Assembly (NCBI GenBank): GCA_023475025.1
Contig: JAMCWB010000068.1
Span: 1 to 36,907, forward strand
From: Gammaproteobacteria bacterium
GTDB taxonomy: Bacteria > Pseudomonadota > Gammaproteobacteria > Pseudomonadales > Pseudomonadaceae
Direction: 5' to 3'
DNA length: 36,907 nucleotides
Shown piece after piece: positions 16,403 to 25,576 of this stretch (position 1 is the stretch's first letter; every line of letters begins with the position of its first letter). The translations under genes were made by a program, and so were the position numbers. The notes under the pieces are model-generated. The model did not search any database. It was not told the DNA's origin and saw nothing but the letters and a program-made list of their open reading frames with translations.

Positions 16403-17299
16403 ATGCATATCTTGCTCACCGGTGGGACCGGGTTGATCGGGCGCGCCTTGTGTAAACACCTGGCTGCAGAGGGTCATCAGCTGACTGTCTGGAGCCGGCG
16501 ACCGGATCAGGTTGCTGCTTTGTGCGGGGCGCAAGTGCAAGGCGTGGCCAGTTTGCAACAGCTTGATGGTCAGCCTGTGGATGCGATTATCAATCTGGCC
16601 GGCGCGCCTATTGCTGATCGCCCCTGGACAGCCAAGCGTAAAGCGGTTCTCTGGGCTAGTCGGGTTGGTTTGACCGAGCAGCTGGTCGAGTGGCTGGGCC
16701 AGCAAGCGCATAAGCCGATGGTGTTGATCAGTGGGTCGGCTGTTGGCTGGTACGGTGATGGCGGCGATACCCTGGTGACCGAGCAGAGCCCACCCAATCT
16801 GGAATATACCCATACCCTGTGTGATGCCTGGGAGGCCGCTGCCCGCCGTGCCAGCGCCCATGGTATCCGCGTTTGCCTGCTACGCACCGGCCTGGTGCTG
16901 GCGCCGGACGGCGGCTTTCTGTCGCGCCTGCTGTTACCTTTCAAGCTCGGCCTTGGCGGGCCGATCGGCAAGGGTCAGCACTTTATGCCCTGGGTGCATC
17001 GCGACGACATGGTCGGGGTTATCATACACCTGCTGCACAACGCCGATGCCAAGGGCGCCTTCAATGCGGTGGCGCCCAACCCGGTCAGTAATCGTGAATT
17101 TGCCCGCACGCTGGGTAAGGCGCTCAAGCGCCCCGCTGTTTTGCCCTTGCCGGCTCCACTGCTCAAGCTGGGATTGGGTGAAATGTCGCGCTTGCTGCTG
17201 ACCGGTCAGCGTGCCGTACCGGAAAAAATACTTGAGCAGGGCTATTCATTTAAATTCAGCGACCTGGAAACGGCGTTGAATGATGTTATCAATCACTGA
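16403..17299 (+). CDS. TIGR01777 family NAD(P)-dependent epimerase/oxidoreductase (YfcH-like)
   Basis: This 298-residue protein has the extended-SDR nucleotide loop GGTGLIG at 7-13, INLAGAPIADRPWT around residues 64-77 and 'SGSAVGWYGD' with the YG-D signature of the family. DUF1731-type residues (ALKRPAVLPLPAPLLKLGLGEMS, LLTGQRAVPEKILEQGYSF) end the protein. The reaction is not established. AGGAG lies seven bases before ATG 16403, which decides the start over an in-frame one at 16370. It is 15 bases ahead of hemH, so both probably share a transcript. Confidence 0.9.
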   Translation: MHILLTGGTGLIGRALCKHLAAEGHQLTVWSRRPDQVAALCGAQVQGVASLQQLDGQPVDAIINLAGAPIADRPWTAKRKAVLWASRVGLTEQLVEWLGQQAHKPMVLISGSAVGWYGDGGDTLVTEQSPPNLEYTHTLCDAWEAAARRASAHGIRVCLLRTGLVLAPDGGFLSRLLLPFKLGLGGPIGKGQHFMPWVHRDDMVGVIIHLLHNADAKGAFNAVAPNPVSNREFARTLGKALKRPAVLPLPAPLLKLGLGEMSRLLLTGQRAVPEKILEQGYSFKFSDLETALNDVINH

Positions 17300-17314
17300 C
17301 AGTCGGGAGTTTTC

Positions 17315-18334
17315 ATGTCATCACGTGGGGTATTGCTGGTCAATCTGGGGTCGCCAGAAAGCACTGAAGTGGCGGACGTCAAACGCTACCTGAATCAGTT
17401 TTTGATGGATCCTTATGTGATTGACCTGCCCTGGCCGGCGCGTCGCTTGCTGGTCAGTCTGATTCTGCTGCTCAGGCCGAAGAAATCCGCCGAGGCCTAC
17501 GCCTCGATCTGGTGGGACGAGGGCTCGCCCTTGATCGTGATCAGTCGCCGTGTGCACCAGGCGGTTCAGGCGCAACTGGATATGCCGGTTGAACTGGCCA
17601 TGCGCTATGCGGAGCCTTCGATTGAGCGGGGCATTCTCGCGCTGGCGAAACAGGGGGTGAGTGAGATCCTGTTCATGCCGCAATATCCCCAGCATGCCGA
17701 CAGCACCATTACCACTTCGGTCAAGGAAGCGGAGCGTGTTATCCGTGAGCATCAGCTGTCGGTCAAGCTGACCGTGGTACCGGCCTTCTACCAGCGCAAG
17801 GAGTATATGGATGCCCTGGTTGCCAGTGCCCAGGAGTACTTCGAGCAGCCCTTTGACCACCTGTTGATGAGTTATCACGGGCTGCCGGAGCGACATCTGC
17901 GTAAAGCCGATCCAACCGGTCAGCACTGCCTCAAATCTCCGGATTGCTGCGAGCGTCCTTCGCCGGCGCATGTCACCTGCTACCGGGCGCAATGCACTGC
18001 TGTCAGTAAAGCCTTTGCTGAGCGTATGGGGCTGAGTGATGGTCAGTGGTCACAGGCTTTCCAGTCACGTCTGGGCAAGGACAAGTGGATTGAACCCTAC
18101 ACCGATGCGCGGGTTGATGAGCTGGCGGCACAGGGGGTCAAGCGTCTGATCGTCATGTGCCCAGCTTTTGTGGCTGACTGTATCGAAACGCTGGAAGAGA
18201 TTGGCGACGAGTTGCGCGAGCAGTTCATTGCAGCCGGCGGTGAAGAGCTGAGACTGGTACCTTGTCTGAATGACCATCCGCAATGGATCGAGGCCCTGGT
18301 GCACTGGAGCCGAACCGAGCCTGAAGCGGCCTGA
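17315..18334 (+). CDS. hemH: Ferrochelatase
   Basis: Ferrochelatase inserts Fe2+ into protoporphyrin IX, the last step of protohaem synthesis. The 339-residue length is typical. The catalytic His188 lies in [10 protein letters not shown] and the conserved acidic residue Glu291 in [10 protein letters not shown]. Cys residues around 205-212 and 222-227 ([17 protein letters not shown]) are common in the pseudomonad enzymes. It follows the TIGR01777 gene by 15 bases. Pilus genes start 116 bases downstream, whereas uraA follows hemH in P. putida. Confidence 0.97.
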   Translation: MSSRGVLLVNLGSPESTEVADVKRYLNQFLMDPYVIDLPWPARRLLVSLILLLRPKKSAEAYASIWWDEGSPLIVISRRVHQAVQAQLDMPVELAMRYAEPSIERGILALAKQGVSEILFMPQYPQHADSTITTSVKEAERVIREHQLSVKLTVVPAFYQRKEYMDALVASAQEYFEQPFDHLLMSYHGLPERHLRKADPTGQHCLKSPDCCERPSPAHVTCYRAQCTAVSKAFAERMGLSDGQWSQAFQSRLGKDKWIEPYTDARVDELAAQGVKRLIVMCPAFVADCIETLEEIGDELREQFIAAGGEELRLVPCLNDHPQWIEALVHWSRTEPEAA

Positions 18335-18348
18335 GTGAGGGAATTTTT

Positions 18349-18379
18349 GTGCCGTTATGTGACGGTATTGGCACTTTTT
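18349..18379 (+). terminator. Possible hemH terminator
   Basis: GTGCC (18349-18353) pairs with GGCAC (18370-18374), followed at once by five T. A nested CCGT/ACGG stem could form inside. The stem is only five pairs, so this is a weak call, but its place 15 bases after the hemH stop fits. Confidence 0.4.
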
Positions 18380-18450
18380 CCCTACTTTGTGACTTGTCAG
18401 TGCTGTATCACTGAGTAAAGTGTAATTTTGCCACTGCCAAGGTGCACGGA

Positions 18451-18978
18451 ATGCACATCAGGGTTGGTCGGACAGGAAAGTCTGACGTTCTAAGGGCTGT
18501 ACAATGGGTTGTGCAGCCACCTATCTTTCGACGCCCGTTGTTGCCTGCGCAACAGGGCGTCAGTCTGCTCGAAGTCCTGATCGCTGTGCTGGTGCTGGCC
18601 ATTGGTGTGCTCGGTGCTGCCGCCCTGCAGCTCAATGCTTTGCGCTTCAATGCCAGCGCTGCGCACACCACCCAGGCCAGCTTTATAGCCTATGACATGC
18701 TCGACCGTATGCGGGCCAATGCTGCCAATCTGGCCAGCTACGCCACGACGGTGGAGAGTTGCCCGGCTACCAGTCTGGCGCCGGGGAGTATTGGTGCTAC
18801 CGATCTGGCTGACTTTGCCCGGGCGGTTGGCTGTCAGCTGCCCAATGGGTCGGGCTCGATAGCCATCAATGGCGGTCGTGCCACTGTGACGATTCGTTGG
18901 TCGGAAGCCCGCATCCAGGCCGAGGAACCGGATCGGGAGTTTGTTGTGTCCAGCCTGATCCGGAATCTTGCGCCATGA
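18451..18978 (+). CDS. pilV: Type IV pilus minor pilin PilV
   Basis: The prepilin site is AQQG followed by VSLLEVLIAVLVLAIGVLGAAALQ: Gly at -1 and Glu at +5, for cleavage by PilD. The rest is a PilV-like periplasmic domain with two Cys residues (ESCPATS and AVGCQLP), and the protein ends IRNLAP. It belongs to the priming complex at the pilus tip. The start at 18451 has AAGGTG six bases upstream and gives an unusually long leader of 36 residues before the cleavage Gly's successor; no later start has a good ribosome site. The stop overlaps pilW as ATGA. 175 residues. Confidence 0.88.
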   Translation: MHIRVGRTGKSDVLRAVQWVVQPPIFRRPLLPAQQGVSLLEVLIAVLVLAIGVLGAAALQLNALRFNASAAHTTQASFIAYDMLDRMRANAANLASYATTVESCPATSLAPGSIGATDLADFARAVGCQLPNGSGSIAINGGRATVTIRWSEARIQAEEPDREFVVSSLIRNLAP

Positions 18979-19763
18979 GGCCTGTACCGCAGCAGGGCAG
19001 CGAATCACAGCGCGGTCTGAGCCTGGTCGAGTTGATGATTGCCCTGGTGCTGGGCTTGATCCTGGTGCTTGGCGTAGTGCAGGTGTTTCTTGCCAGCCAG
19101 CAGACCTTCAGCCTGCAACAACGCGCCTCTGCGTTGCAGGAGGATGCACGCTTTGTGCTCAGCCGACTGTCCAGCGAACTCCGTATGGTGAACATGTTTG
19201 GCTGCCTGAATCTGGCCCGCCTGCCGGCATCGGTGCGTGATCAGTTGCCCGCGGAGCTGGATCAGCCAATCCGCTTTGAGGCCGGGGTGCTGACCCTGGT
19301 GACTGCCGATCCCAATACCGAGCTTTTTGCCAGCAGTACCTCGCGTTCGGTCAGCGATTACGGTGCCCAGTGGTTGCTGGCTACCAATTGCCGCAACCAA
19401 GTGCGTATGGCCAGCAGTGGCCAGGTCAGCGTGGCGCCAGGGGACGTCCTTATTCCGCTGCGTCAGTTGCAATACCGGGTGCACAACCATCAGCTACAGG
19501 TGCGCAGCAATGCTGCCGGCAGCTATGAAACCCTGATCGAAGGTGTGGCCGGGTTTGAGGTCAGCTTCGGCCTGGCGGCTTCGGCCGCTGAGCCGGGGGT
19601 TCAGGGTCACTATGTCAGCAGTGTGGACAGTACTGATGCCGGCCGCATTCGCAGCGTGCGCCTGGCGTTGCAGTTGAGTGATAGTCCGGCTGACACCCAG
19701 GCAGCCCGGGTACAGCCACGTGACTATACCCTGGTTGCAACCTTGCGTAATCGCAGCGACTGA
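18975..19763 (+). CDS. pilW: Type IV pilus minor pilin PilW
   Basis: The 262-residue protein has the prepilin motif SQRG followed by LSLVELMIALVLGLILVLGVVQVFL, with Glu at +5. The large C-terminal domain (RFVLSRLSSELRMVNMFGCLN, later 'VSFGLAASAAEPGVQGHYVSS') is PilW-like. PilW joins PilV, PilX and PilY1 in the tip complex that starts pilus assembly. The ATG at 18975 overlaps the pilV stop by four bases. A longer in-frame start at 18897 falls inside pilV and is rejected. Confidence 0.9.
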   Translation: MRPVPQQGSESQRGLSLVELMIALVLGLILVLGVVQVFLASQQTFSLQQRASALQEDARFVLSRLSSELRMVNMFGCLNLARLPASVRDQLPAELDQPIRFEAGVLTLVTADPNTELFASSTSRSVSDYGAQWLLATNCRNQVRMASSGQVSVAPGDVLIPLRQLQYRVHNHQLQVRSNAAGSYETLIEGVAGFEVSFGLAASAAEPGVQGHYVSSVDSTDAGRIRSVRLALQLSDSPADTQAARVQPRDYTLVATLRNRSD

Positions 19764-19776
19764 GCGAGGAGTGAAC

Positions 19777-20271
19777 ATGCTGATAGCCCAAAGCGACCGA
19801 CAGCGTGGTGCCGCCCTGGCGGTCAGTCTGATTTTTTTGCTGTTGATGACACTCGCGGCGGTGACTGCGGTACAGGGCTCGGCGAGTCAGGAGCGCATGG
19901 CCGCGAATATCCAATTCAAGAATGACAGTTTTCAGGCTGCCGAAGCGGGGCTACGTCAGGCTGAAGCCGACTTGCTGGATAATCTTGCTCATTTCGCTGT
20001 GCCCTGTAGCGGTGCCGGCTGCAATGTGGAGCAGAGTATTTTTGATCTGTCTTCGCACTCAAGGCCCAGCGCCGACTGGGTGAAAATCAGTCCATCCGTA
20101 CACACCAATGATATGACGGTGTGGTATCGGGTAATCAATCTCGGGCAAGCCAGTGCGCCGGTACAGAGTCCGCTTGCAGCCCCCGGAACCCTGTATCGAG
20201 TTGTGGTGGTGGCCTTTCGAGGCTCGACCCGAACCGTGCTGGAGAGTGTCTATGTGCGCACTGAGGCGTGA
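19777..20271 (+). CDS. pilX: Type IV pilus minor pilin PilX
   Basis: The 164-residue protein has RQRG followed by AALAVSLIFLLLMTLAAVTAVQGS. There is Val, not Glu, at +5. The family's PilX/GspK-type members also lack this Glu, which suits a tip-most subunit. 'FQAAEAGLRQAEADLLDNLA' is the characteristic helix of PilX. The start has GAGGAG a few bases upstream, 13 bases after the pilW stop. The end overlaps pilY1 by 20 bases. Confidence 0.88.
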   Translation: MLIAQSDRQRGAALAVSLIFLLLMTLAAVTAVQGSASQERMAANIQFKNDSFQAAEAGLRQAEADLLDNLAHFAVPCSGAGCNVEQSIFDLSSHSRPSADWVKISPSVHTNDMTVWYRVINLGQASAPVQSPLAAPGTLYRVVVVAFRGSTRTVLESVYVRTEA

Positions 20272-23164
20272 TGTGATCAGGTCGGGCTTCAGCGCAGTGT
20301 CTGTGCGCCTGCTGGGTGTGGTTGTCGGTTTATTGCTGGCCGAGTCAGCCGTGGCCTTTTCGCCCAGGCCCGGTGCCATGCTGGCCGGCGCCAATGTGCC
20401 AGCTAATGTGGTGGTGTTGCTGGATAATTCCACCAGCATGCGGCGTACAGTGACCGGCGAACTCACCGCTGACGATGAGCGCAGGCGAATCAGCATTGCT
20501 CGCAAGGCCACCCGCTCTGTGCTGGCCCAGAACCGTGGCGCCAACTACGGACTCTTTGTCTACAACCCGGCTACCGCCAACAACCGTGCCCCGGGTGGTC
20601 GTATGCTGTTGCCCGTAGCATCGGTGGCACCGGGGATGGGGGATGCGCACTTCAATGCCTTGTTACAGCATATTGAACAGATCGACCCGCCGCCATCACC
20701 GATTACCTACACGCCACTGGGCGAGACCTACTATGAAATAACCCGGTATATGCGTGGCCTGAAACCACACTATGCGGGCAGTGGCGTCAGCCGCTTTACC
20801 AGCCCGATCGAGTATCGCTGCCAGCGTAATTTTGCCCTGGTGGTGACTGATGGCCTACCAACTCATGACTTTGATCAAGCCAGTGATATGCCGCCAGAGG
20901 CGGCGGGCGAGCGCGACCCTGATGGCAACAACCCCGATACCGCGGGTGACTTCAATTTGCCCAATTGGCGTGGCGCCAAGGCGCCTTTTTACCTGGCCGA
21001 ACTGGCCAGCTTTGCCAATGAAACAGACTTACGAAACCCTAGCCGCCACGGCATTACTCTGGATGCGGCGGGGCGCTCCTGGGCTGATCCGGCATTTCCC
21101 CGTCAGACCATGCAGACCTATGTGATTGGTTTTGCCCTGGCGGCCGAGCAGGCTCAGGGTGATGCAGCTACCAACCCGTTGGCCGCTGCCGCCAGTGCCG
21201 GCGGTGGTCGCTACTTTGCCGCTGATTCTGCAGCAGAGCTGAGCACAGCCATGCGCGAGGTTTTGCGTGAGATCAATGCCTCTGCAGGTTCTGGCGGCAG
21301 CAGTGCAGCGAGCTCGTCCAGTCTGGTGCCAGGTGACACGCTGTTCTATCGCACCCGCTATGACCCGGATGGCTGGGTTGGCGCTGTTGAGGCGCTGACG
21401 CTTGATGCTCAGGGGCGTATCGCCAGTCAGGAGTGGACGACAGATGCAACCTACACGCCGACGCAGCGTGGCCTGTTCCAGACCTATAGCCAGTCTGCCA
21501 ATCAGGTCGTCAACATTACCGGGGCAACGCCGGCAGCCAACCTGAGCGCTACCCAGCGTGAGCAGCTGAGGGCTGAAGGCCATAGGGCAGGTCTGAGCGT
21601 CGACGCTGCTAATGATGCAGCGGATAGCATGCTCAACTGGGTGCGTGGCAATACGCCGGTCCCTGCAGCGCTGCGGTCACGCAACCGCCTGATGGGCGAC
21701 ATCATCAATTCACCATTGCGCCACTCAACTACTGACACCCAGTCGGCAAACGATGCCAGCGAGGCTTATCAAGCCTACCGGGAGCTGCGGCTGAACCAGA
21801 TGACGCCCTCGCTGGTTGTTGGCGCCAATGATGGTTTGCTGCATGTGCTGAACGCGGAAAACGGAGCCCATCGTCTGGCCTATCTGCCGGTCAGCGCCTT
21901 CAGCAACCTGGGGAGCAAGGCCAGAGCCGATTATGGTGGTGGGTATTATGTGCCGGGTGTCGATGGCCCTGTGCAGCTGGCGGACGTGCATTTGTCCACT
22001 GGATGGTCAACCGTGGCCCTGGCGGGTATGGGCCCGGGCGGGCGTTCATTGATCGCGCTCAGGCTGTTCGATCAGAGTAGGCACAATGCTGCTCTTGGAG
22101 CACTGTGGGAGCGCGGGCCTGATAATACGGGATGGGAGAATCTGGGCTACACCTATGCCACGCCGGTATTTGGCCGGCTGGCTGACGGCACGGCTGTTAT
22201 GCTGATCGGCAATGGCTATGGCAGTGCAAACGGGCTGGCATCGCTGATTGTTGCTAGCGTTGACAGCGGTCAGGTGATTCGTGAATTTGTTGTCGATGGC
22301 CGGGTCGGGGGCCATGACCACAATGGTCTGTCTTCACCCCAGCTGGTTGTAGATAGCCAGGGTGTTGTGCAGCGAGCCTATGCGGGTGACCTGCACGGGC
22401 AACTATGGGCCTTTGACCTGTCTGCCGACAATCCTTTTGATTGGTCTGTGGCCTTTGCCGGTCAGCCCCTGTTCCGCGCTGCAGCCAATCAGCCAATCAC
22501 CGTACCGCCCCAGGTGATCGATCACCCTGAGGCCGGGTATCTGGTGTTGTTCGGGACCGGTAAGCTGCTCGAGCAGCTGGATCTTGCCACAACTGACCTG
22601 CAAGCCTTTTATGCAGTATGGGATAAACCGGGCAGTGCCGGGCAGCTGTCTGCCGATCGCCTGCGCTCACAGCACATTCTCAGTCAGCCGACGGTCAATG
22701 GGCAGCGTCATCGCATTCTGACCCAGCACCCGGTTGACTGGCGTACCCACAAGGGCTGGTATCTGCCTCTGAGTCATGCCGGTGAGCAGCGCGGTGAGCG
22801 GGTTATCCGGCCTTTTCTGTTACGTAACAGCCGGGTGATTTTCACGACTGCTCTGGTCGATAGCAGCAGTAACGATGATCCCTGTGAAGGACTTGCTGGC
22901 GATGGCTGGCTGATGGCGCTGGATCTTTACTCCGGCGGCATGCTGGCCTATCCGGTGCTGGATACCAACCAGGATGCGGTAGTGGATGGGGCTGACCGGC
23001 TGACGGCCGGTATCGGCCTTGATGTCGGCTTGCCAGGTGATATTACAGTCGTCCGTGGTGAGCAGGCCGAGCACTACCTGATTGACGGGTCTGCCGGCAC
23101 AGACACCATCAGCGGCCTGGTCTGGTCGGTGTTTCGTCGCATCATGTGGCGTCAGTTAATGTAA
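20252..23164 (+). CDS. pilY1: Type IV pilus tip adhesin/assembly factor PilY1
   Basis: The 970-residue protein has a signal peptide (hydrophobic 14-32, cleavage after AVA near 35) and a von Willebrand A domain with MIDAS-type D-N-S-T-S at 58-62. A conserved PilY1 beta-propeller region follows (NDGLLHVLNAENG, GNGYGSANGLASLIVAS, AGDLHGQLWAFDLS). DTNQDAVVD at 904-912 looks like a calcium-binding loop, as the one controlling extension and retraction in P. aeruginosa. It is about 190 residues shorter than that protein. ATG 20252 has GGAGAG five bases upstream; GTG 20273 with GAGG is an alternative. Confidence 0.9.
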   Translation: MCALRRDVIRSGFSAVSVRLLGVVVGLLLAESAVAFSPRPGAMLAGANVPANVVVLLDNSTSMRRTVTGELTADDERRRISIARKATRSVLAQNRGANYGLFVYNPATANNRAPGGRMLLPVASVAPGMGDAHFNALLQHIEQIDPPPSPITYTPLGETYYEITRYMRGLKPHYAGSGVSRFTSPIEYRCQRNFALVVTDGLPTHDFDQASDMPPEAAGERDPDGNNPDTAGDFNLPNWRGAKAPFYLAELASFANETDLRNPSRHGITLDAAGRSWADPAFPRQTMQTYVIGFALAAEQAQGDAATNPLAAAASAGGGRYFAADSAAELSTAMREVLREINASAGSGGSSAASSSSLVPGDTLFYRTRYDPDGWVGAVEALTLDAQGRIASQEWTTDATYTPTQRGLFQTYSQSANQVVNITGATPAANLSATQREQLRAEGHRAGLSVDAANDAADSMLNWVRGNTPVPAALRSRNRLMGDIINSPLRHSTTDTQSANDASEAYQAYRELRLNQMTPSLVVGANDGLLHVLNAENGAHRLAYLPVSAFSNLGSKARADYGGGYYVPGVDGPVQLADVHLSTGWSTVALAGMGPGGRSLIALRLFDQSRHNAALGALWERGPDNTGWENLGYTYATPVFGRLADGTAVMLIGNGYGSANGLASLIVASVDSGQVIREFVVDGRVGGHDHNGLSSPQLVVDSQGVVQRAYAGDLHGQLWAFDLSADNPFDWSVAFAGQPLFRAAANQPITVPPQVIDHPEAGYLVLFGTGKLLEQLDLATTDLQAFYAVWDKPGSAGQLSADRLRSQHILSQPTVNGQRHRILTQHPVDWRTHKGWYLPLSHAGEQRGERVIRPFLLRNSRVIFTTALVDSSSNDDPCEGLAGDGWLMALDLYSGGMLAYPVLDTNQDAVVDGADRLTAGIGLDVGLPGDITVVRGEQAEHYLIDGSAGTDTISGLVWSVFRRIMWRQLM

Positions 23165-23173
23165 GGAGGCGGC

Positions 23174-23578
23174 ATGCCGGGCGGCAAGCAGATCGGTTTT
23201 ACCCTGATTGAATTGATGGTGGCAGTGGCTATTGTCGGTATTCTGGCGGCGGTGGCTTACCCGGCCTACAGCGAATACGTGAAATCTACACGACGGGCGG
23301 AGGTGAGTACGCTGCTACTGGAGAATGCGCACCTGCTGGAGCGCCACTATACCCGTACTGGCAGTTATGCCGAGGGTGCGGTGAACGGCCTGTCCATGCA
23401 GAGCCCGGCAGCCGGCATGGCGCTCTTTACCATTACAGTCACGCGCAATGCCGAAGACTTCCTGTTGCAGGCAACCGCGGTTACCGGCGGTATGATGGCA
23501 GGAGATGCCTGCGCTACCTATACATTGAACCATCTGGGGCAGCGTACGCCGGTGGATGCCAGGTGTTGGCGGCGTTGA
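23174..23578 (+). CDS. pilE: Type IV pilus minor pilin PilE
   Basis: The 134-residue prepilin has a short leader, cleavage after KQIG, then [24 protein letters not shown] with Phe at +1 and Glu at +5. Two late cysteines (GDACATY and DARCWRR) would form the C-terminal disulfide loop. GGAGG lies next to the pilY1 stop, six bases before the ATG. PilE links the tip complex to the PilA shaft. The last gene of the cluster; its stop lies in the loop of a strong hairpin. Confidence 0.9.
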   Translation: MPGGKQIGFTLIELMVAVAIVGILAAVAYPAYSEYVKSTRRAEVSTLLLENAHLLERHYTRTGSYAEGAVNGLSMQSPAAGMALFTITVTRNAEDFLLQATAVTGGMMAGDACATYTLNHLGQRTPVDARCWRR

Positions 23579-23590
23579 GGCAACGCCGCC
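23568..23590. terminator. Hairpin at the pilE/uraA convergence
   Basis: GGCGGCGTT (23568-23576), loop of five bases, AACGCCGCC (23582-23590): a perfect nine-pair stem. There is no T run on either side, so it may be a weak or bidirectional terminator or an mRNA-stabilising end. The pilE stop codon (23576-23578) starts at the last stem base and enters the loop. Confidence 0.6.
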
Positions 23591-23596
23591 TGCTGA

Positions 23597-24838
23597 TCAG
23601 TGCTCTTGGTTGGCTGCTGGGTGGGGCAGGATCAGGTTAAGTGCTATAGCGACCACACCACAGAGGCTGATCCCCTGCAGGCTGAAGCTCTGGTTGCCGA
23701 TCATCAGACCGCCAATACCAAACACCAGCGTGACCGAGACAATGCACAGGTTGCGTGGCTGAGTCAGGTCGACCTGGTTCTTGATCAGGGTATTCATGCC
23801 GACCACGGCAATCGAGCCAAACAGCAAGCAGAGGATGCCGCCCATGACCGGCGTCGGAATGCTCAGCAAAATGGCGCCGAACTTGTCGATAAAGGCCAGG
23901 CCAATGGCAAAGCAGGCAGCCCAGATCATCACGTTGGGATTGAAATTGCGTGTCAGCATCACCGCACCGGTAACTTCGGAATAGGTGGTATTCGGTGGGC
24001 CGCCAAACATGGCAGCCGTTGACGTGGCGATACCGTCACCCAGCAAGGTGCGTTGCAGGCCTGGCTTGCGGATATAGTCCTTGCCGGTTACCGAGCCGAT
24101 GGCCAGTACATCGCCGATATGCTCGATTGCCGGGGCAATGGCTACCGGGATCATGAACAGGATTGCCGCCAGCTTGAATTCCGGGGTCACAAAGCCGGGA
24201 ACCGCCAGCCAGCTGGCTTCGCCAACGCTGGAGAACTCGACAATACCCAGTGCCCAGGACAGGCTGTAGCCGACAATCACCCCAGCCAGAATGGGCACCA
24301 GGCGAAACAGGCCCTTGGCAAAGATAGCGACGGCAATAGTGGTCGCCAACGACAGCATGGCGATGCTGATGGCAATCGGGTAATCAATGATCTGCTCGGC
24401 ACCGTCACCGGTTTTGCCCATGGCCATATTCACGGCCACTGAAGCCAGTCCGAGGCCAATCACCATGATCACCGGACCAACCACAATGGGCGGCAGCAGA
24501 CGCTGGATAAAGCCGGGCCCGCGCAGGCGCACCAGCAGGCTCAGGAGTATGTACATGATCCCCGCAGCCAGCAGCCCGCCAAGCGTAGCTGCCAGCCCCC
24601 AGGTCTGGTTGCTGTACATGATCGGGGCGATAAAGGCGAAGCTGGAGGCGAGAAAAATCGGCACCTGACGCTGGGTAGTAAACTGGAACATCAGGGTGCC
24701 AATGCCGGCGGTGAACAGGGCCACACTGGGATCCATGCCGGTGATCAGCGGCATCAGCACCAACGCACCGAAGGCGACAAAGAGCATTTGTGACCCGGCC
24801 AGGGCGCTGCGCCAGCCGCGCGTTTCCAGGGCTTCCAT
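23597..24838 (-). CDS. uraA: Uracil permease (UraA, NCS2 family)
   Basis: This inner-membrane uracil:H+ symporter has 413 residues and about 14 membrane segments. The NCS2 signature 'APAIEHIGDVLAIGSVTGKDY' holds the conserved Glu, and 'MFGGPPNTTYSEVTGAVMLTRNFNP' carries the second substrate-binding Glu region. The gene's ATG shares one base with the upp stop, so transport and salvage are coupled. The start at 24838 is the only one in place. Confidence 0.94.
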   Translation of the reverse strand: MEALETRGWRSALAGSQMLFVAFGALVLMPLITGMDPSVALFTAGIGTLMFQFTTQRQVPIFLASSFAFIAPIMYSNQTWGLAATLGGLLAAGIMYILLSLLVRLRGPGFIQRLLPPIVVGPVIMVIGLGLASVAVNMAMGKTGDGAEQIIDYPIAISIAMLSLATTIAVAIFAKGLFRLVPILAGVIVGYSLSWALGIVEFSSVGEASWLAVPGFVTPEFKLAAILFMIPVAIAPAIEHIGDVLAIGSVTGKDYIRKPGLQRTLLGDGIATSTAAMFGGPPNTTYSEVTGAVMLTRNFNPNVMIWAACFAIGLAFIDKFGAILLSIPTPVMGGILCLLFGSIAVVGMNTLIKNQVDLTQPRNLCIVSVTLVFGIGGLMIGNQSFSLQGISLCGVVAIALNLILPHPAANQEH

Positions 24839-25479
24839 CAGATAATATCCTTCTGTTTGGTGCCGAAGATCTTGTCGCCGGCATCACCCAGGCCCGGGAT
24901 GATGTAGCCCTGCTCATTCAGGCGCTGGTCCACCGAGGCAGTATAGATGCAGACGTCCGGGTGGGTGCGGTTGACGCGTTCGATGCCTTCGGGCGCGGCG
25001 ACCAGCACCAGCGCGCGAATTTCCCGGGCACCGGCCTTTTTCAACATGTCGATGGTGGCGATCATCGAGCCACCGGTAGCCAGCATGGGGTCAATGATCA
25101 GTGCCATGCGTTGATTCATGTCACCGACCAGTTTTTCCAGGTAGGTATCGGCTTCCAGGGTTTCTTCGTTGCGGGCCAGGCCGATCACACTGACCTTGGC
25201 GCTGGGAATCAGACTGAGCACGCCATCGAGCATCCCCAGGCCGGCACGCAGGATGGGCACGACAGTAATTTTCTTGCCGGACAGCTTTTCCACTTCCACG
25301 TCACCGCACCAGCCATCGATGGTGTAGTTTTCCACCGCCAGGTCCTGGGTCGCTTCGTAGGTCAGCAGGGCAGCTACTTCCTGTGCCAGCTGGCGGAAGT
25401 TCTTGGTGCTGATGTCGGCGCGGCGCATCAGGCCGAGTTTGTGGCGGATCAGGGGATGACGGATTTCTTGCACATTCAT
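24838..25479 (-). CDS. upp: Uracil phosphoribosyltransferase
   Basis: Upp makes UMP from uracil and PRPP in the cytosol. The 213-residue length and start [19 protein letters not shown] are typical. The PRPP-binding motif is [17 protein letters not shown]; '[14 protein letters not shown]' and the uracil-contacting C-terminal '[16 protein letters not shown]' are conserved. It precedes uraA in one unit and diverges from hpt across 163 bases. Confidence 0.96.
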   Translation of the reverse strand: MNVQEIRHPLIRHKLGLMRRADISTKNFRQLAQEVAALLTYEATQDLAVENYTIDGWCGDVEVEKLSGKKITVVPILRAGLGMLDGVLSLIPSAKVSVIGLARNEETLEADTYLEKLVGDMNQRMALIIDPMLATGGSMIATIDMLKKAGAREIRALVLVAAPEGIERVNRTHPDVCIYTASVDQRLNEQGYIIPGLGDAGDKIFGTKQKDII

Positions 25480-25576
25480 GGCGAAAGGTCTCTGCTGGCA
25501 CGGATTTAACCGCCATAGCCTAAACTATCCGGGGTTGTGCGGTCATCCGTAAATCGTCAGGCAGGTGCTGAAAGAC

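Noticed and set aside
18368-18385. TTGGCAC sequence before pilV as a sigma-54 promoter
   Set aside because: The -24-like part is there, but the -12 TTGC element is absent at the proper spacing.
18498-18503. TGTACA near the pilV start as a possible further light operator
   Set aside because: No second box at the 12-base spacing on either side, so it is a lone hexamer.
18490-19008. Minus-strand frame opposite pilV
   Set aside because: The sense strand has a full prepilin motif; the antisense product has no features.
18440-23600. Pilus cluster as part of a mobile element
   Set aside because: No integrase, transposase, tRNA or direct repeats at the borders, and base use looks like that of the neighbours.
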